The notes under the pieces: model-generated
The model's database searches: none
What the model saw: the letters and a program-made list of their open reading frames with translations, nothing else
Told to the model about the DNA's origin: nothing
Position numbers and translations under genes: made by a program
Shown: piece by piece, positions 8,520-18,371 of the stretch
Numbering within the stretch: the first letter of the stretch is position 1
Layout of the letters: each line of letters starts with the position of its first letter
DNA from: Mucilaginibacter sp. 14171R-50
GTDB taxonomy: Bacteria > Bacteroidota > Bacteroidia > Sphingobacteriales > Sphingobacteriaceae
Length of the DNA: 64,000 bases
Assembly: GCF_010093045.1 (NCBI RefSeq)
Contig: NZ_CP048115.1
Location: forward strand, 3,906,001-3,970,000
Direction of reading: 5' to 3'

Positions 8520-10910
8520 TTATTCACTTCTTAAACTTTTTACCGGGTTGGCCAGCGCGGCTTTAACCGATTGTATGCTAATGGTAGCCAGGGCAATTAA
8601 TGTAGCGCCGCCGCCTGCAAACAGGAATACCGCCCACCCAATGTTCACTTTATAAGCAAAATCCTGCAGCCAGTTGTCCATGGCAAACCAGGCTACGGGT
8701 ATGGCAATTACAATGGCTATTATTATAAGCACCATAAATTCGGCTGCCAGCAGGCTTATAATTCTGGCTACGCTTGCGCCCAGCACCTTTCGGATGCCAA
8801 TCTCCCGGGTTTTTACCTGCGCCGAATAAGTTGCCAGGCCAAAAAGGCCCAGGCACGATATTACGATGGCTATAGTTGCAAACAGGTTGAACAGTGCGCC
8901 TTGCTTTTGCTCTGTGGTGTACAGTTTGTTGTATGCCTCATCTAAAAAAGCATAATTAACGGGTACATCATTATTGTATCGCTTCCATAAAACCTGCAGG
9001 GCTGCAATAGCTTTTTGCGCATCGCGGCCGGTGGTTTTAATATAAACGCGCCAGCAATCATCCGGGCTGTATTGAAAAACGGCAGGTTCTATTTTTTTAT
9101 GAATAGTGGTAAAATGAAAGTCTTTTACCACCCCTATTATGGTTCCGTTTGTAGTTTGTATGCGCAGCCTTTTGCCTATCGGGTTTTTTAAGCCCATTTC
9201 TTTAACGGCCGTTTCGTTTATAATGAAGTGGGCCGAATCGGCAACAACGCCTTCAAAGTTAGCCCCTTCTATAATTTTCATTTTAAAAAATGGTATCAGG
9301 TGTTTATCAGCATAGATCTGGTTAAACCACATGTTTGAGTTGAGCGGTTTACCGTCCCAGTCGTTATCGCCGGTTGAGCTGCCGCCTGTAATGATATTAC
9401 GACCCGCACGCGTAACATCAAGCACGGCCGGGCTTTTCAACAGTTCGGCTTGCACCACATCAAAATGCTTTTGCATATCGTTGCGCATGCCGAACGACAG
9501 TACATTCTCTTTATCGTACCCCAGGTTTTTGTTGTGGATATATTTTAACTGACTGCCGATTACTAATGTGCCTGCTATAAGTATAATTGACACCGCAAAC
9601 TGCAAGACAACCAATATCCTGCGAAATGCGACATTACCTATACTAACAGACACCTTACCCTTAAGGGCTTTTAACGGTTCAAAAGATGACAAAAGCAACG
9701 CCGGATATATGCTTGATGCAGCAAGGGTACCTACCAGCGTGAGCACAATACATAACCAAATGTTATAATTAGAAAGATTTAACGTTATCTGCTTACCCGA
9801 GAACTGGTTAAAGTGGGGCAGCAATACAATCATCAGTACAAAAGCAAATACAGCGGCTATGATAAACAGCAGCGCAGTTTCTACCATAAATTGTATAAAA
9901 AGCTGCAATTTACCCGCGCCTATTATCTTGCGCATGCTTACCTCCTTGGCACGCAGCATTGACCGCGCTGTTGAAAGGTTTACATAATTGATACAGGCAA
10001 TTATCAATATCATTAAGGCAACAATAGCGAAGGTCCTGACGGTTGACATGCCGCCGTCGGTACCATCGGCCTGGTACAGGTGCATTTTCAACAACGGCTG
10101 TGTAAGATAAGGCACCGGCGCATCTTCGGGCTTGTTGCGCTCATGTATGGCCTGTAACTTTTTCTCTAATAGCTGGGCGCTTACATTGCTGTTTTTTAGC
10201 AGTAAATAGGTCTGAAAGCCAAAGTTCGACCAATCGGCATCTATTGACGGTATTATAGTTTTATTATCGTAGCTTTTTTTGTTTTGCACATAAGCCAGAT
10301 CATTAAAACGCGATATAGGCAACAATACATGATACTGAAAGCTGGAATTAGCAGGGTAATCGGGTATTACGCCGGTTACCTTGCATTGCTCATTCTGCCC
10401 CATGATCACCACTTTACCGATCGGGTCTTCGTCGCCAAAATACCTTTTGGCAGTGCTTTCGGTTATCACTAACGAATTATTATCCGGGAAAGGGTTGCGT
10501 TTGTCGCCTTTAATGAGGTTAAAATCAAATACGGTAAAGTATGAAGGATCGGTAAACGCAAAATCGCTTTCGTAAAATACCTTGTCTTTATACTTGAAAG
10601 GCGCATCGCCGATAGACATGATACGCACAGCATCTTTTACTTCGGGTATCTCGTTTTTAGCAAAAGTTGCGACGGGCGCAATGATATTGTTAAATATCTG
10701 TTTGCTGATACCTGTGCCGCCAACTATGCCAACCTTATAAATGTTTTTTGCATTAGAATTAGCTTTATCATAACTCAGCTCGTCCTGAACCCAAAGCAGC
10801 ATAAACAATCCAACAACAAGGCCAACAGTTAAGCCGGCAACATTAATGGTTGCATAAAACTTATTTTGCAGTATGTTACGCCAGGCCGTTTTTAAATAAT
10901 TTTTTATCAT
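8520..10910 (-). CDS. MacB/FtsX-type ABC transporter permease (paralogue 3)
   Basis: A 796-aa permease of the same eight-helix, two-half architecture. First-half coupling motif E-V-S-M-R-K-I-I-G; second half E-I-G-I-R-K-V-L-G. The first periplasmic domain is longer around residues 200-270 than in paralogues 1, 2 and 4 and resembles paralogue 5. The C-terminus is ANPVKSLRSE. It is separated from the next gene upstream by about 100 bp of AT-rich sequence without a clear terminator. Together with one ATPase (16007) and one adaptor (16817) it would form a MacAB-like export complex. The substrate is unknown. Confidence 0.9.
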   Translation of the reverse strand: MIKNYLKTAWRNILQNKFYATINVAGLTVGLVVGLFMLLWVQDELSYDKANSNAKNIYKVGIVGGTGISKQIFNNIIAPVATFAKNEIPEVKDAVRIMSIGDAPFKYKDKVFYESDFAFTDPSYFTVFDFNLIKGDKRNPFPDNNSLVITESTAKRYFGDEDPIGKVVIMGQNEQCKVTGVIPDYPANSSFQYHVLLPISRFNDLAYVQNKKSYDNKTIIPSIDADWSNFGFQTYLLLKNSNVSAQLLEKKLQAIHERNKPEDAPVPYLTQPLLKMHLYQADGTDGGMSTVRTFAIVALMILIIACINYVNLSTARSMLRAKEVSMRKIIGAGKLQLFIQFMVETALLFIIAAVFAFVLMIVLLPHFNQFSGKQITLNLSNYNIWLCIVLTLVGTLAASSIYPALLLSSFEPLKALKGKVSVSIGNVAFRRILVVLQFAVSIILIAGTLVIGSQLKYIHNKNLGYDKENVLSFGMRNDMQKHFDVVQAELLKSPAVLDVTRAGRNIITGGSSTGDNDWDGKPLNSNMWFNQIYADKHLIPFFKMKIIEGANFEGVVADSAHFIINETAVKEMGLKNPIGKRLRIQTTNGTIIGVVKDFHFTTIHKKIEPAVFQYSPDDCWRVYIKTTGRDAQKAIAALQVLWKRYNNDVPVNYAFLDEAYNKLYTTEQKQGALFNLFATIAIVISCLGLFGLATYSAQVKTREIGIRKVLGASVARIISLLAAEFMVLIIIAIVIAIPVAWFAMDNWLQDFAYKVNIGWAVFLFAGGGATLIALATISIQSVKAALANPVKSLRSE

Positions 10911-11009
10911 GATATTTAAATTAATCCTAATTCTATGTTTGAAATGCTAATCCCCGGATACTAACTCCGCTCCTAAATTGAAGCTTGAAACATCCATTAT
11001 TAACCCCAG

Positions 11010-13385
11010 CTATTCGCTCCTTAGGCTTCTCACCGGATTTGCTAAAGCTGCCTTTATTGATTGAAAACTGATGGTAACAACTGCTATAATAATTGCCGAA
11101 AAACCTGCAGCGGCAAATACCCACCATTGAATGTCTATATGGTACTGATACGTTTTGAGCCAGTTTTGCATTCCCCAATATGCCAGCGGGAAGGCTATTG
11201 CACAGGATATGATAACCAACTGTAAAAAATCTTTTGATAAAAGGCTTGCTATACCCGATACACTTGCCCCAAGCACCTTGCGGATACCAATTTCCTTAAT
11301 CCTGCGCTCGGCGGTGTAGGCGGCCAGGCCAAACAGGCCAAGGCATGATATAATGATGGCCAGCGCAGCAAACACTCTTGATAGCTTGCCAACCAGCATT
11401 TCACTTAAAAACATCTGGTTAAACTGGTCGTCAACAAAGCGATAGTCAAAGGGGTATGCAGGGTTATCTTTTTTGAGCACAGCTTGTATAGCTGCAACAG
11501 AAGCTTCTACCGGTTGCTGCGCTTTAATTTTAACATACATCCTATCTGTGTGTACCGGGCTTGCGCTAAAAAACATAACCGGATCGGGTTTGCCGTACAT
11601 GTTGCCGTACACATAATCGTTAACAACTCCAACAACAACAGCCGATGTAGTATCTCCCTGGTAATGTATGCGTTTACCAAGCGCGCTGCCTTTGCCCATC
11701 AGTTGTTGCAGGCTTTGGGTAATAACCGTTGCTACAGGTTTTGATGTCGTATCGGTTTCGTTTAGGTTGCGGCCATCTAAAAGTTTAAGGCCCGATGTTT
11801 CAAAAAATTCGGGGGTAACATACCGTTGCGATATCAGTACCTCTGAGCCTGGCGCTTTACAGTCCCAGATCAGGCCCGATGTGTTGTTGCCGCCGTAAAT
11901 AGTTGAATGATCTGATAATGCTACATTTTGTATAAAGCCGGTATTAAGCAGATCTTGTTTTATAGGAGCATAGTTTTTGGCCATGTCGCCCTGCAAGCCT
12001 ATCTCCATTAATTTATCTTTATCAAAGCCAAGGTTCCTGCTTTTTACATGCTGTATTTGCTGATACACGATGACGGTACTGATGATGAGCACCACCGATA
12101 CCGTGAACTGCATTACCACCAAACCTTTACGGATGTAAGCTGCTCCGCTGTCTTTTATCTTCAGGCCCTTTAATACCGCTACCGGATTAAATGACGACAG
12201 GTATAACGATGGGTAGCTGCCAGCGATTAAGCCGCACGCAACAGTAAGGCCTAACAGGGCAAGTATGTGGTTATAGTTATTAAAACCGATGCTAAGCTGC
12301 TTTTGCACAAGCATGTTAAACGCGGGCAATACTAAAGCCATTAAAACAATTGAAAGCAGGGCGGCTATAAACGACATAAACAGCGCCTCGCCTATAAACT
12401 GCAGCGAAAGCGACCTTTTACCGGCTCCAAGTACTTTACGCACACCAACTTCGCGGGCGCGTTTTTCGCTGCGGGCTGTGACAAGGTTCATAAAGTTAAT
12501 GCAGGCAATGAAAATAATTATCCAGGCAATAATGGTAAACAGGCGCACATACTCTATTTGGCCGCCGCCGGTTTGTATGCCGTCTTTAAACTCATCATAC
12601 AGGTGCCAGTCGGCCATGCCGAATAAAAACACGTGACCAAGATTCTGAAGCTCGCGTTTTTGTATAAAGCCGTAAAGCTGTTTATCTACCGTTTTTGGAT
12701 TAACACCGGGTTTTAGTTCGATATATGTATTTAACGAATTATTGCCCCAGCTTTTTAACCAGGGGCTCTTATCCCAAAATACCTGAAAGGGCATAACACA
12801 CTCAAACCTGACGGTGGTATTTAAGGGAATATCTTTTAGAACACCTGTAACGGTATAATCCTGTTTATTGTCAACCCGGATATTTTTGCCCACGACATTT
12901 TTATCCGTACCAAAAAATTTGATAGCGGCTTTTTGCGTGATAACTACCGAGTGCAATTGTTTGAAAGCCGACGCAGCATCACCATCAATAAAGGGCAGTG
13001 TAAACATGTTAAACACCGATGGTTCGGCGTACCAGGTATCGGCAAACACAGGCTTATCGTTATAAGAGTATAATAGCGAACTGTTACCTTCACTTGCGCG
13101 GCAAACGTTGGCAATCCCGGGTATTTCGGCTTGTATGGCCGGCCCCATTACACCGGGAGTACTCTGGTGAGTAAATACGTAGGTATCGTATTTCTGATTT
13201 TCGCGCGCTATGTAAAGCCTGTCTTTTTTTACTTGCCCGGCATCATAGTTAACCTCGTTCTCTACCCATAAAAAAATCAGGGCGGCACAGGTAATACCAA
13301 TAGCCAAACCGAATATATTTAAAAAACTGTACGCCTTATTCTTACTAAGGCCACGAAACATCACTTTTACAAAATTTTTAAACAT
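11010..13385 (-). CDS. MacB/FtsX-type ABC transporter permease (paralogue 2)
   Basis: A 791-aa permease. The N-terminal helix at about 20-40 is followed by a periplasmic domain, the first FtsX helices after about 280 with E-V-G-V-R-K-V-L-G, a helix near 430 and a second periplasmic and FtsX half with E-I-G-I-R-K-V-L-G. The C-terminus is ANPVRSLRSE, an Arg where the paralogues have Lys. The spacer to its upstream neighbour (13386-13506) is AT-rich, with repeated TAAATTC-type words and no clear promoter. Substrate unknown. Confidence 0.9.
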   Translation of the reverse strand: MFKNFVKVMFRGLSKNKAYSFLNIFGLAIGITCAALIFLWVENEVNYDAGQVKKDRLYIARENQKYDTYVFTHQSTPGVMGPAIQAEIPGIANVCRASEGNSSLLYSYNDKPVFADTWYAEPSVFNMFTLPFIDGDAASAFKQLHSVVITQKAAIKFFGTDKNVVGKNIRVDNKQDYTVTGVLKDIPLNTTVRFECVMPFQVFWDKSPWLKSWGNNSLNTYIELKPGVNPKTVDKQLYGFIQKRELQNLGHVFLFGMADWHLYDEFKDGIQTGGGQIEYVRLFTIIAWIIIFIACINFMNLVTARSEKRAREVGVRKVLGAGKRSLSLQFIGEALFMSFIAALLSIVLMALVLPAFNMLVQKQLSIGFNNYNHILALLGLTVACGLIAGSYPSLYLSSFNPVAVLKGLKIKDSGAAYIRKGLVVMQFTVSVVLIISTVIVYQQIQHVKSRNLGFDKDKLMEIGLQGDMAKNYAPIKQDLLNTGFIQNVALSDHSTIYGGNNTSGLIWDCKAPGSEVLISQRYVTPEFFETSGLKLLDGRNLNETDTTSKPVATVITQSLQQLMGKGSALGKRIHYQGDTTSAVVVGVVNDYVYGNMYGKPDPVMFFSASPVHTDRMYVKIKAQQPVEASVAAIQAVLKKDNPAYPFDYRFVDDQFNQMFLSEMLVGKLSRVFAALAIIISCLGLFGLAAYTAERRIKEIGIRKVLGASVSGIASLLSKDFLQLVIISCAIAFPLAYWGMQNWLKTYQYHIDIQWWVFAAAGFSAIIIAVVTISFQSIKAALANPVRSLRSE

Positions 13386-13506
13386 AATGGTTGGGTTTGG
13401 TTAAATACTAAATCCTAAATTCCAAGTTCTAAATCATAAAAAATGAATTCTAAAAAGTTAAATTCCAATCATTTTAGATCGATCATTCACTAAATCATTA
13501 AATACT

Positions 13507-15864
13507 TCATTCACTCCTTAGGCTCTTTACCGGGTTTGCCAAAGCAGCCTTTACCGCCTGGAAACTTACGGTCACAATTGATATCAGTGTTGTTAAAAAG
13601 GCCGCTACAGCAAACACCCAAACACTTATCTCGACCCGGTACGAATACCCTTGCAGCCACGTGTGCATGCCATACCAGGCAACGGGTATAGCAAATATGA
13701 ACGCTATGCCAACCAACTTCAGGAAATCTTTTGACAGCATTGAGGTTACGCCAAACACCGATGCCCCTAAAACTTTACGTACACCAATTTCCTTGATGCG
13801 GTTTTGGGCCATATAGGTTGCCAGGCCAAATAAGCCAAGGCATGATATAAATATGGTAAGCCCGGCAAAAAGCGACGCTAATGTGCCCGTACGCTGCTCG
13901 TCCTGAAATTTTTGGTTGTACTCCTCGTCAACAAAGTGGTAATCAAACGGGTAGTCGGGGTTAAACTTTTTAAACACTGCCTCGGCCAGCTTTAGGTTTT
14001 GGGCGGTGGTGTTCTTTTCGTTAAGTTTATAATGCATAACGTTGAACCACGCGCTTGGCCCTTGTATGATCATTTGCTTAACCGGCTCATACGGCGATTG
14101 CAGGATAAAATCTTTTACAACGCCAACAATAACAAGCTTATGATTATCGCGCAATACTATCTGGCCAATTGGGTTTTTAAACTTCATCAGCTTAAGCGCG
14201 GCCTCGTTGATCAAAATGGCCGATGAATCTGATGGATAAGTTTTGATGTCGATATCGCGGCCTTCAACAATTTTAAGGCCCATGGTTTTACTAAAATCGC
14301 CGTCGACATTAAACATATTGAAATCGATTTTAGAGCCCTGGTCTTTTCCATCCCAGTTAAAATCCCACGAGTCGCTCCAGCCCTGTGTCATCGGAGCGCT
14401 GGTTTTTGTTACTGATGTAGCCGCGCCGCTTGTCAGCAGTTCGTTGCGTATCAGCGCATAATTTTTATCGATATTACCCTGCAAAAAGGTATAAACAAGG
14501 TTGGTCTTCTTGTAGCCGGTATCCCGGCTTTGTGCATAGTCAAGCTGTTCTTTAACAATAATGGTTGATATGATAAGTACGATTGCAAACCAAAATTGAG
14601 TTACCACCAAAATTTTGCGCGGCGATAATGCCGCGTTAGCAGCCCTGAATGTACCTTTTAAAACCTTTACGGGGGCAAATGATGAAAGGTACAAAGCCGG
14701 GTAACTGCCCGATACTACACCCGTAAACAGTATAAACACAACCACAATAATCCAAAATGTTGCACTTGCTAACGGTATAAACAAGTTCTTTTCAGTCAGG
14801 ATGTTAAATGACGGCAGCGATATGTGAACGATGATCAGGGCAAGCGCACCGGCAAGTAATGCAATCAAAATAGATTCGCCCATGAACTGTGCTATCAGGC
14901 TGCCTTTACCGGCGCCAACTACTTTACGTATCCCTACCTCTTTTGCCCTTTTTTCGCTGCGGGCTGTACTCAGGTTCATAAAGTTTATGCAGGCGATAAG
15001 TAGTATGAACACGGCTATTATACTAAACAGCTTTATAGTTGTTATACGCCCGCCTACAATTTGTCCGTTTTCAAACTTAGAGTACAACCTCCATTTGGTT
15101 GCGGGATGCACAAACACATCAATATCTTTTACTTCGGAGTGCGAGCGGGTTATATTTTTTACCTGACCGTCAAAATACGCTTCCGTTACATTAGGCTTTA
15201 AAACTATGTAAGTAGCTACTGAGTTATTACCCCAATTCTTATCAGGGCCGCCATTTATTTTTTCCCAGTATTTCCAGGGCATTATGTATTCAAAGGTGAA
15301 ACGGGTGTTATTCGGCAGGTCCTTCATTACGCCGGTTACCGTAAAGTAATCAACGCTATCAATTTTAACCGTTTTACCCAATACATTGGTGTTACCAAAC
15401 AGTTTTACAGCTGTTTTTTCGGTAAGCACAATGTTCTTCATGTCATTTAAGGCTGTTTTAGGGTTCCCCTGTATCAGCGGGAAGCTAAACATGGTCAGGA
15501 AATCGGGATCGGTGAAAGAACCGGTGAGGTTTAAATGTTTATCGTTTATGGTGAAAAGGAAATTGGCGTTGGTTGTACGTGTAGCCTGTTCAACTTGCGG
15601 ATAATCCTGCTTAAGGGTTGCCATCATAGGTTTTGGAGTGGTACCCCATGCCCATACTTCTCCCTCAATTTTCGACCGGTTATACATTTGGTACAGGCGG
15701 TCCTTCTTTTCGTGGAACTGGTCGTAGCTTACCTCGTTTTGTACCCAAAATAATATAAGCGCGGCGCTGGCCATACCTACCGCCAGCCCGACAATGTTAA
15801 TGGCGGTAAACCCTTTGTTCTTCATTAGGTTACGCCAGGTTATTTTTATGTAGTTTTTTAACAT
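13507..15864 (-). CDS. MacB/FtsX-type ABC transporter permease (paralogue 1)
   Basis: A 785-aa permease, first of the six and closest to the ATPase gene. It has two MacB_PCD-FtsX halves; coupling motifs are E-V-G-I-R-K-V-V-G and E-I-G-V-R-K-V-L-G. The C-terminus ANPVKSLRSE is shared by the family. The 142-bp spacer to the ATPase gene contains a GC-rich imperfect repeat (about 15931-15966) and no recognisable promoter, so readthrough from the ATPase gene is likely. The substrate is not evident. Confidence 0.9.
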   Translation of the reverse strand: MLKNYIKITWRNLMKNKGFTAINIVGLAVGMASAALILFWVQNEVSYDQFHEKKDRLYQMYNRSKIEGEVWAWGTTPKPMMATLKQDYPQVEQATRTTNANFLFTINDKHLNLTGSFTDPDFLTMFSFPLIQGNPKTALNDMKNIVLTEKTAVKLFGNTNVLGKTVKIDSVDYFTVTGVMKDLPNNTRFTFEYIMPWKYWEKINGGPDKNWGNNSVATYIVLKPNVTEAYFDGQVKNITRSHSEVKDIDVFVHPATKWRLYSKFENGQIVGGRITTIKLFSIIAVFILLIACINFMNLSTARSEKRAKEVGIRKVVGAGKGSLIAQFMGESILIALLAGALALIIVHISLPSFNILTEKNLFIPLASATFWIIVVVFILFTGVVSGSYPALYLSSFAPVKVLKGTFRAANAALSPRKILVVTQFWFAIVLIISTIIVKEQLDYAQSRDTGYKKTNLVYTFLQGNIDKNYALIRNELLTSGAATSVTKTSAPMTQGWSDSWDFNWDGKDQGSKIDFNMFNVDGDFSKTMGLKIVEGRDIDIKTYPSDSSAILINEAALKLMKFKNPIGQIVLRDNHKLVIVGVVKDFILQSPYEPVKQMIIQGPSAWFNVMHYKLNEKNTTAQNLKLAEAVFKKFNPDYPFDYHFVDEEYNQKFQDEQRTGTLASLFAGLTIFISCLGLFGLATYMAQNRIKEIGVRKVLGASVFGVTSMLSKDFLKLVGIAFIFAIPVAWYGMHTWLQGYSYRVEISVWVFAVAAFLTTLISIVTVSFQAVKAALANPVKSLRSE

Positions 15865-16006
15865 GATCTATCGGTTTACCGGTCAAATTTTAAGCATGAC
15901 GATCCTGATTATAAGCCAATTCTCAAGCAAACCCCTCCGCCTTTACAGGCAGAGAGGCAGGCAGGAGGCACACTTAACTATATTAATTAAACTAAAAGTA
16001 GCGGTA

Positions 16007-16684
16007 TTATACCATGATGTTTTCCATCACAGTCTGGCCATCCAGTAAGCGGATAATGCGGTGGCTGTAACGGGCGTCATGCTCAGAGTGGGTAACCATT
16101 ACTATGGTAGTACCCTGTTCATTCAAATCTGTTAGTAATTCCATCACGTCGTTACCGTTGCTGCTATCCAGGTTACCGGTAGGCTCATCCGCAAGTATCA
16201 GTTTTGGTTTGTTAACAACCGCGCGTGCAATAGCCACACGCTGCTGCTGGCCACCCGATAACTGCTGCGGATAGTGGTTGCGGCGATGCATGATCTGCAT
16301 TTTGTCCAACACCTCTTCCACCCTTTTTACACGTTCAGAAGAAGCTACGCCGGTGTATATAAGTGGTAATTCCACGTTTTCAAATACGGTTAACTCATCT
16401 ATCAGGTTAAAGCTTTGAAACACGAAACCGATATTGTGTTTGCGCAGATCGGCACGTTTGCGCTCATTAAAGTGAGCTACCTCGATTCCGTTGAATACAT
16501 AGCTGCCTTCATCCGGATCATCCAGCATACCAAGGATGTTGAGCAGGGTTGATTTACCGCAACCTGACGGCCCCATTATGGCCACAAATTCGCCTGTGTT
16601 AACTTCCATCGTAAGCTTGTTCAATGCAATGGTTTCTACCTCTTCGGTGCGGTAAAATTTTTCCAGATTTGTAATTTTGATCAT
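16007..16684 (-). CDS. LolD/MacB-type ABC transporter ATP-binding protein
   Basis: A 225-aa cytoplasmic ATPase of the FtsE/LolD/MacB class. Visible motifs are Walker A GPSGCGKST near residue 40, the signature LSGGQQQRVAIARA, Walker B LILADEPTGNLD and the switch histidine in MVTHSEHD. It is the only ATPase in the locus, so it presumably serves all six permeases. It lies between the adaptor gene (132 bp upstream) and the permeases. The hairpin at 16698-16716 sits just before its start codon and may separate its expression from the adaptor gene. Confidence 0.93.
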   Translation of the reverse strand: MIKITNLEKFYRTEEVETIALNKLTMEVNTGEFVAIMGPSGCGKSTLLNILGMLDDPDEGSYVFNGIEVAHFNERKRADLRKHNIGFVFQSFNLIDELTVFENVELPLIYTGVASSERVKRVEEVLDKMQIMHRRNHYPQQLSGGQQQRVAIARAVVNKPKLILADEPTGNLDSSNGNDVMELLTDLNEQGTTIVMVTHSEHDARYSHRIIRLLDGQTVMENIMV

Positions 16685-16697
16685 TTGGCCTCCCCCG

Positions 16698-16716
16698 CCC
16701 CGGCGCTTGGCCGGGG
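16698..16716. repeat. GC-rich hairpin CCCCGGC...GCCGGGG
   Basis: A 7-bp perfect stem with a 5-nt loop, 14 nt upstream of the ATPase start codon. On the plus strand it is followed by TC and a run of seven or more T, so it looks like a plus-strand terminator, yet no plus-strand gene reads into it. More likely it is a dispersed intergenic hairpin or a regulator of the downstream minus-strand gene. Confidence 0.6.
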
Positions 16717-16816
16717 TCTTTTTTTGTTAATTGTGATTTATATTTTTATTGTGTTTATAATCTCTTCCGACCTTTTATACAAGACGCATAGTTTATAATA
16801 ACGTTACAACACCAGG

Positions 16817-18070
16817 CTATTTCTTCAATACAAGTTCCTGTATATCGCCATAATTTTCGTAGCTCGAAGTAATCACCTTATCGCCAGGTTTTAAACCCTT
16901 TAATAACTCGTAATTATCGGTGTTGTAGCGGCCTATCTGTATATCTACCTTGTAAGCTGTTTTACCATCGTCGCTTACCTTAAATATCCAGTTGCCGCCT
17001 GTTTGCTGGTAAAAACCACCTTTAGGTAACAGCAGCGCGGTTGTTTCGTCGCTAAGTGCTAAACGTATTTGTAAGGTTTGGCCCTTGCGGATGCCCTTCG
17101 GCACCTCGCCATCAAATACCATATCAACTTTAAAACGGCTTCCAACAATTTGGGTGTAAACCTTTTTGATAACCAGTTTATACGTTTTATCGGCAAAGGT
17201 AAAATCGCCTTTCAAGCCGGCGTACACCCGCGACAGGTAATGCTCCTCTACATCAACCTGTACCTTAAAGCCATTCTGTACATCCAGCTGGCCCAGATGC
17301 TCGCCTTTGTTCTTGTTTTGACCAACTTCGGCATCAAGCGCGGTTAACTGGCCATCTACAGGTGCCCTTAAAATTAAGCTGGCCACTTTTTTACGCATCA
17401 GCGTTAATGCCGCCTTCATTTGCGCGTAGTGCTCTTTAGCCTGCTGCTCCTGCTGTATGGTAAGCGCGGTATCTTGTTTTAATATCTGTGTAGTAAGTTT
17501 TTTACGGCGTAAGGCATAATCGTAAGCGTTTTTTGCTGACTGGTATTCCTGTAAGCCAATGGCTTTTTGCTCGTAAAGTTTTTTATCAAGCAACCACACG
17601 CGTTCGGCCTCTTTAAAGGCGTTGTCAACTTCGGCCATTTGGTTAAGTTTACTTACCGTGTTTTGCTGCGCGTTGTTATGGGCTATCTGCATTTGGGTTT
17701 GTTCGCCAAAAACCGCCGATTCCTGAGCCGCAAGGCTAAGCTCCTCATCAACGTTGCTTAACTTTAATATCGGGTCGCCCTTTTTAAGCATAGCGCCGTC
17801 TTCAACATATTTTTCTTCTACCTGGCCGCCTTCAACAGCGTCAAGAAATATCGTGTTAAAAGGCATAACCACACCATTAACCGGAATAAACTCCTGGAAG
17901 GCGCCTTTTTTAACCTCACTTATCGTAATGCGTTCGGTATCAACGTTCAATTTACTTTTGCCCGATGTAAAAAATATACTACCCGCAACTAAAATTACCA
18001 CACCTGCAATACCGGCAATGGTCATCAGGCGCTTAGTACTCCATTTCTTTTTTTGTATAACTCTATCCAC
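16817..18070 (-). CDS. HlyD/MacA-type periplasmic adaptor (membrane fusion protein)
   Basis: An adaptor of about 417 aa: an N-terminal membrane helix (about residues 15-35), a biotinyl-lipoyl half, a long coiled-coil hairpin rich in Q, K and A (roughly residues 110-230), then a second lipoyl half and a beta-barrel. The open frame extends upstream to 18115, but the GTG at 18070 is preferred: it leaves a normal short basic N-terminus (DRVIQKKKW) and lies about 20 nt after the start predicted from the TGGCAT box at 18114. It would bridge the inner-membrane permeases to an outer-membrane channel. No TolC-like gene is in the window. Confidence 0.88.
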   Translation of the reverse strand: MDRVIQKKKWSTKRLMTIAGIAGVVILVAGSIFFTSGKSKLNVDTERITISEVKKGAFQEFIPVNGVVMPFNTIFLDAVEGGQVEEKYVEDGAMLKKGDPILKLSNVDEELSLAAQESAVFGEQTQMQIAHNNAQQNTVSKLNQMAEVDNAFKEAERVWLLDKKLYEQKAIGLQEYQSAKNAYDYALRRKKLTTQILKQDTALTIQQEQQAKEHYAQMKAALTLMRKKVASLILRAPVDGQLTALDAEVGQNKNKGEHLGQLDVQNGFKVQVDVEEHYLSRVYAGLKGDFTFADKTYKLVIKKVYTQIVGSRFKVDMVFDGEVPKGIRKGQTLQIRLALSDETTALLLPKGGFYQQTGGNWIFKVSDDGKTAYKVDIQIGRYNTDNYELLKGLKPGDKVITSSYENYGDIQELVLKK

Positions 18071-18097
18071 TGTATTAATTAATATTTTGTAATTGAG

Positions 18098-18114
18098 TAC
18101 AAAAACACATGCCA
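18098..18114 (-). promoter_or_regulatory. Candidate sigma-54 promoter of the adaptor-ATPase-permease operon
   Basis: Minus strand TGGCAT at 18114-18109 followed by a T-run ending in TTGTA. The -12 half is displaced by about one base from the consensus spacing, so the call rests mainly on the matching arrangement upstream of 3370 (same -24 box, same distance to the 41-bp element) and on the adjacent NtrC-type regulator. Confidence 0.4.
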
Positions 18115-18166
18115 CAAATTAAATTACTGTATTTCAACATATTATACACAAAACTCAATAGTACAC

Positions 18167-18207
18167 CGTTCGCTTCTGTTACAGCAAGTGTTCGGTTATG
18201 ATACAGT
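18167..18207 (-). promoter_or_regulatory. 41-bp upstream activator element, copy 2
   Basis: Same length and layout as 3465-3505: CGTTCG-N6-GTTACAG then TGTTCG-N6-GATACAG, two dyads 22 bp apart (two helical turns). It lies 54 bp upstream of the TGGCAT box at 18114 and within the divergent region shared with the response-regulator gene at 18372, so it could also allow autoregulation. Confidence 0.65.
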
Positions 18208-18371
18208 GCCTTTTTAAGGTCGCAGCCGGCGGTTAACGGTTCGTGGTTGATTATCAATATAATAGTTATTAAAGGCTGAATGGTACGATATTTCGTGTCA
18301 AAATATTAAATTGCAGGGGTTAGTAGTATGCTAATAAATGCTATAGACCACCAACTAATCACTTACTGTAA

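Noticed and set aside
16698..16725. Terminator for a plus-strand gene
   Set aside because: The hairpin and T-run look right, but no plus-strand transcript unit ends here; listed as a hairpin instead.
18070..18115. GTG at 18115 as start of the adaptor gene
   Set aside because: It lies inside the predicted -24 promoter box and adds 15 residues with no leader character; the GTG at 18070 gives a normal N-terminus.
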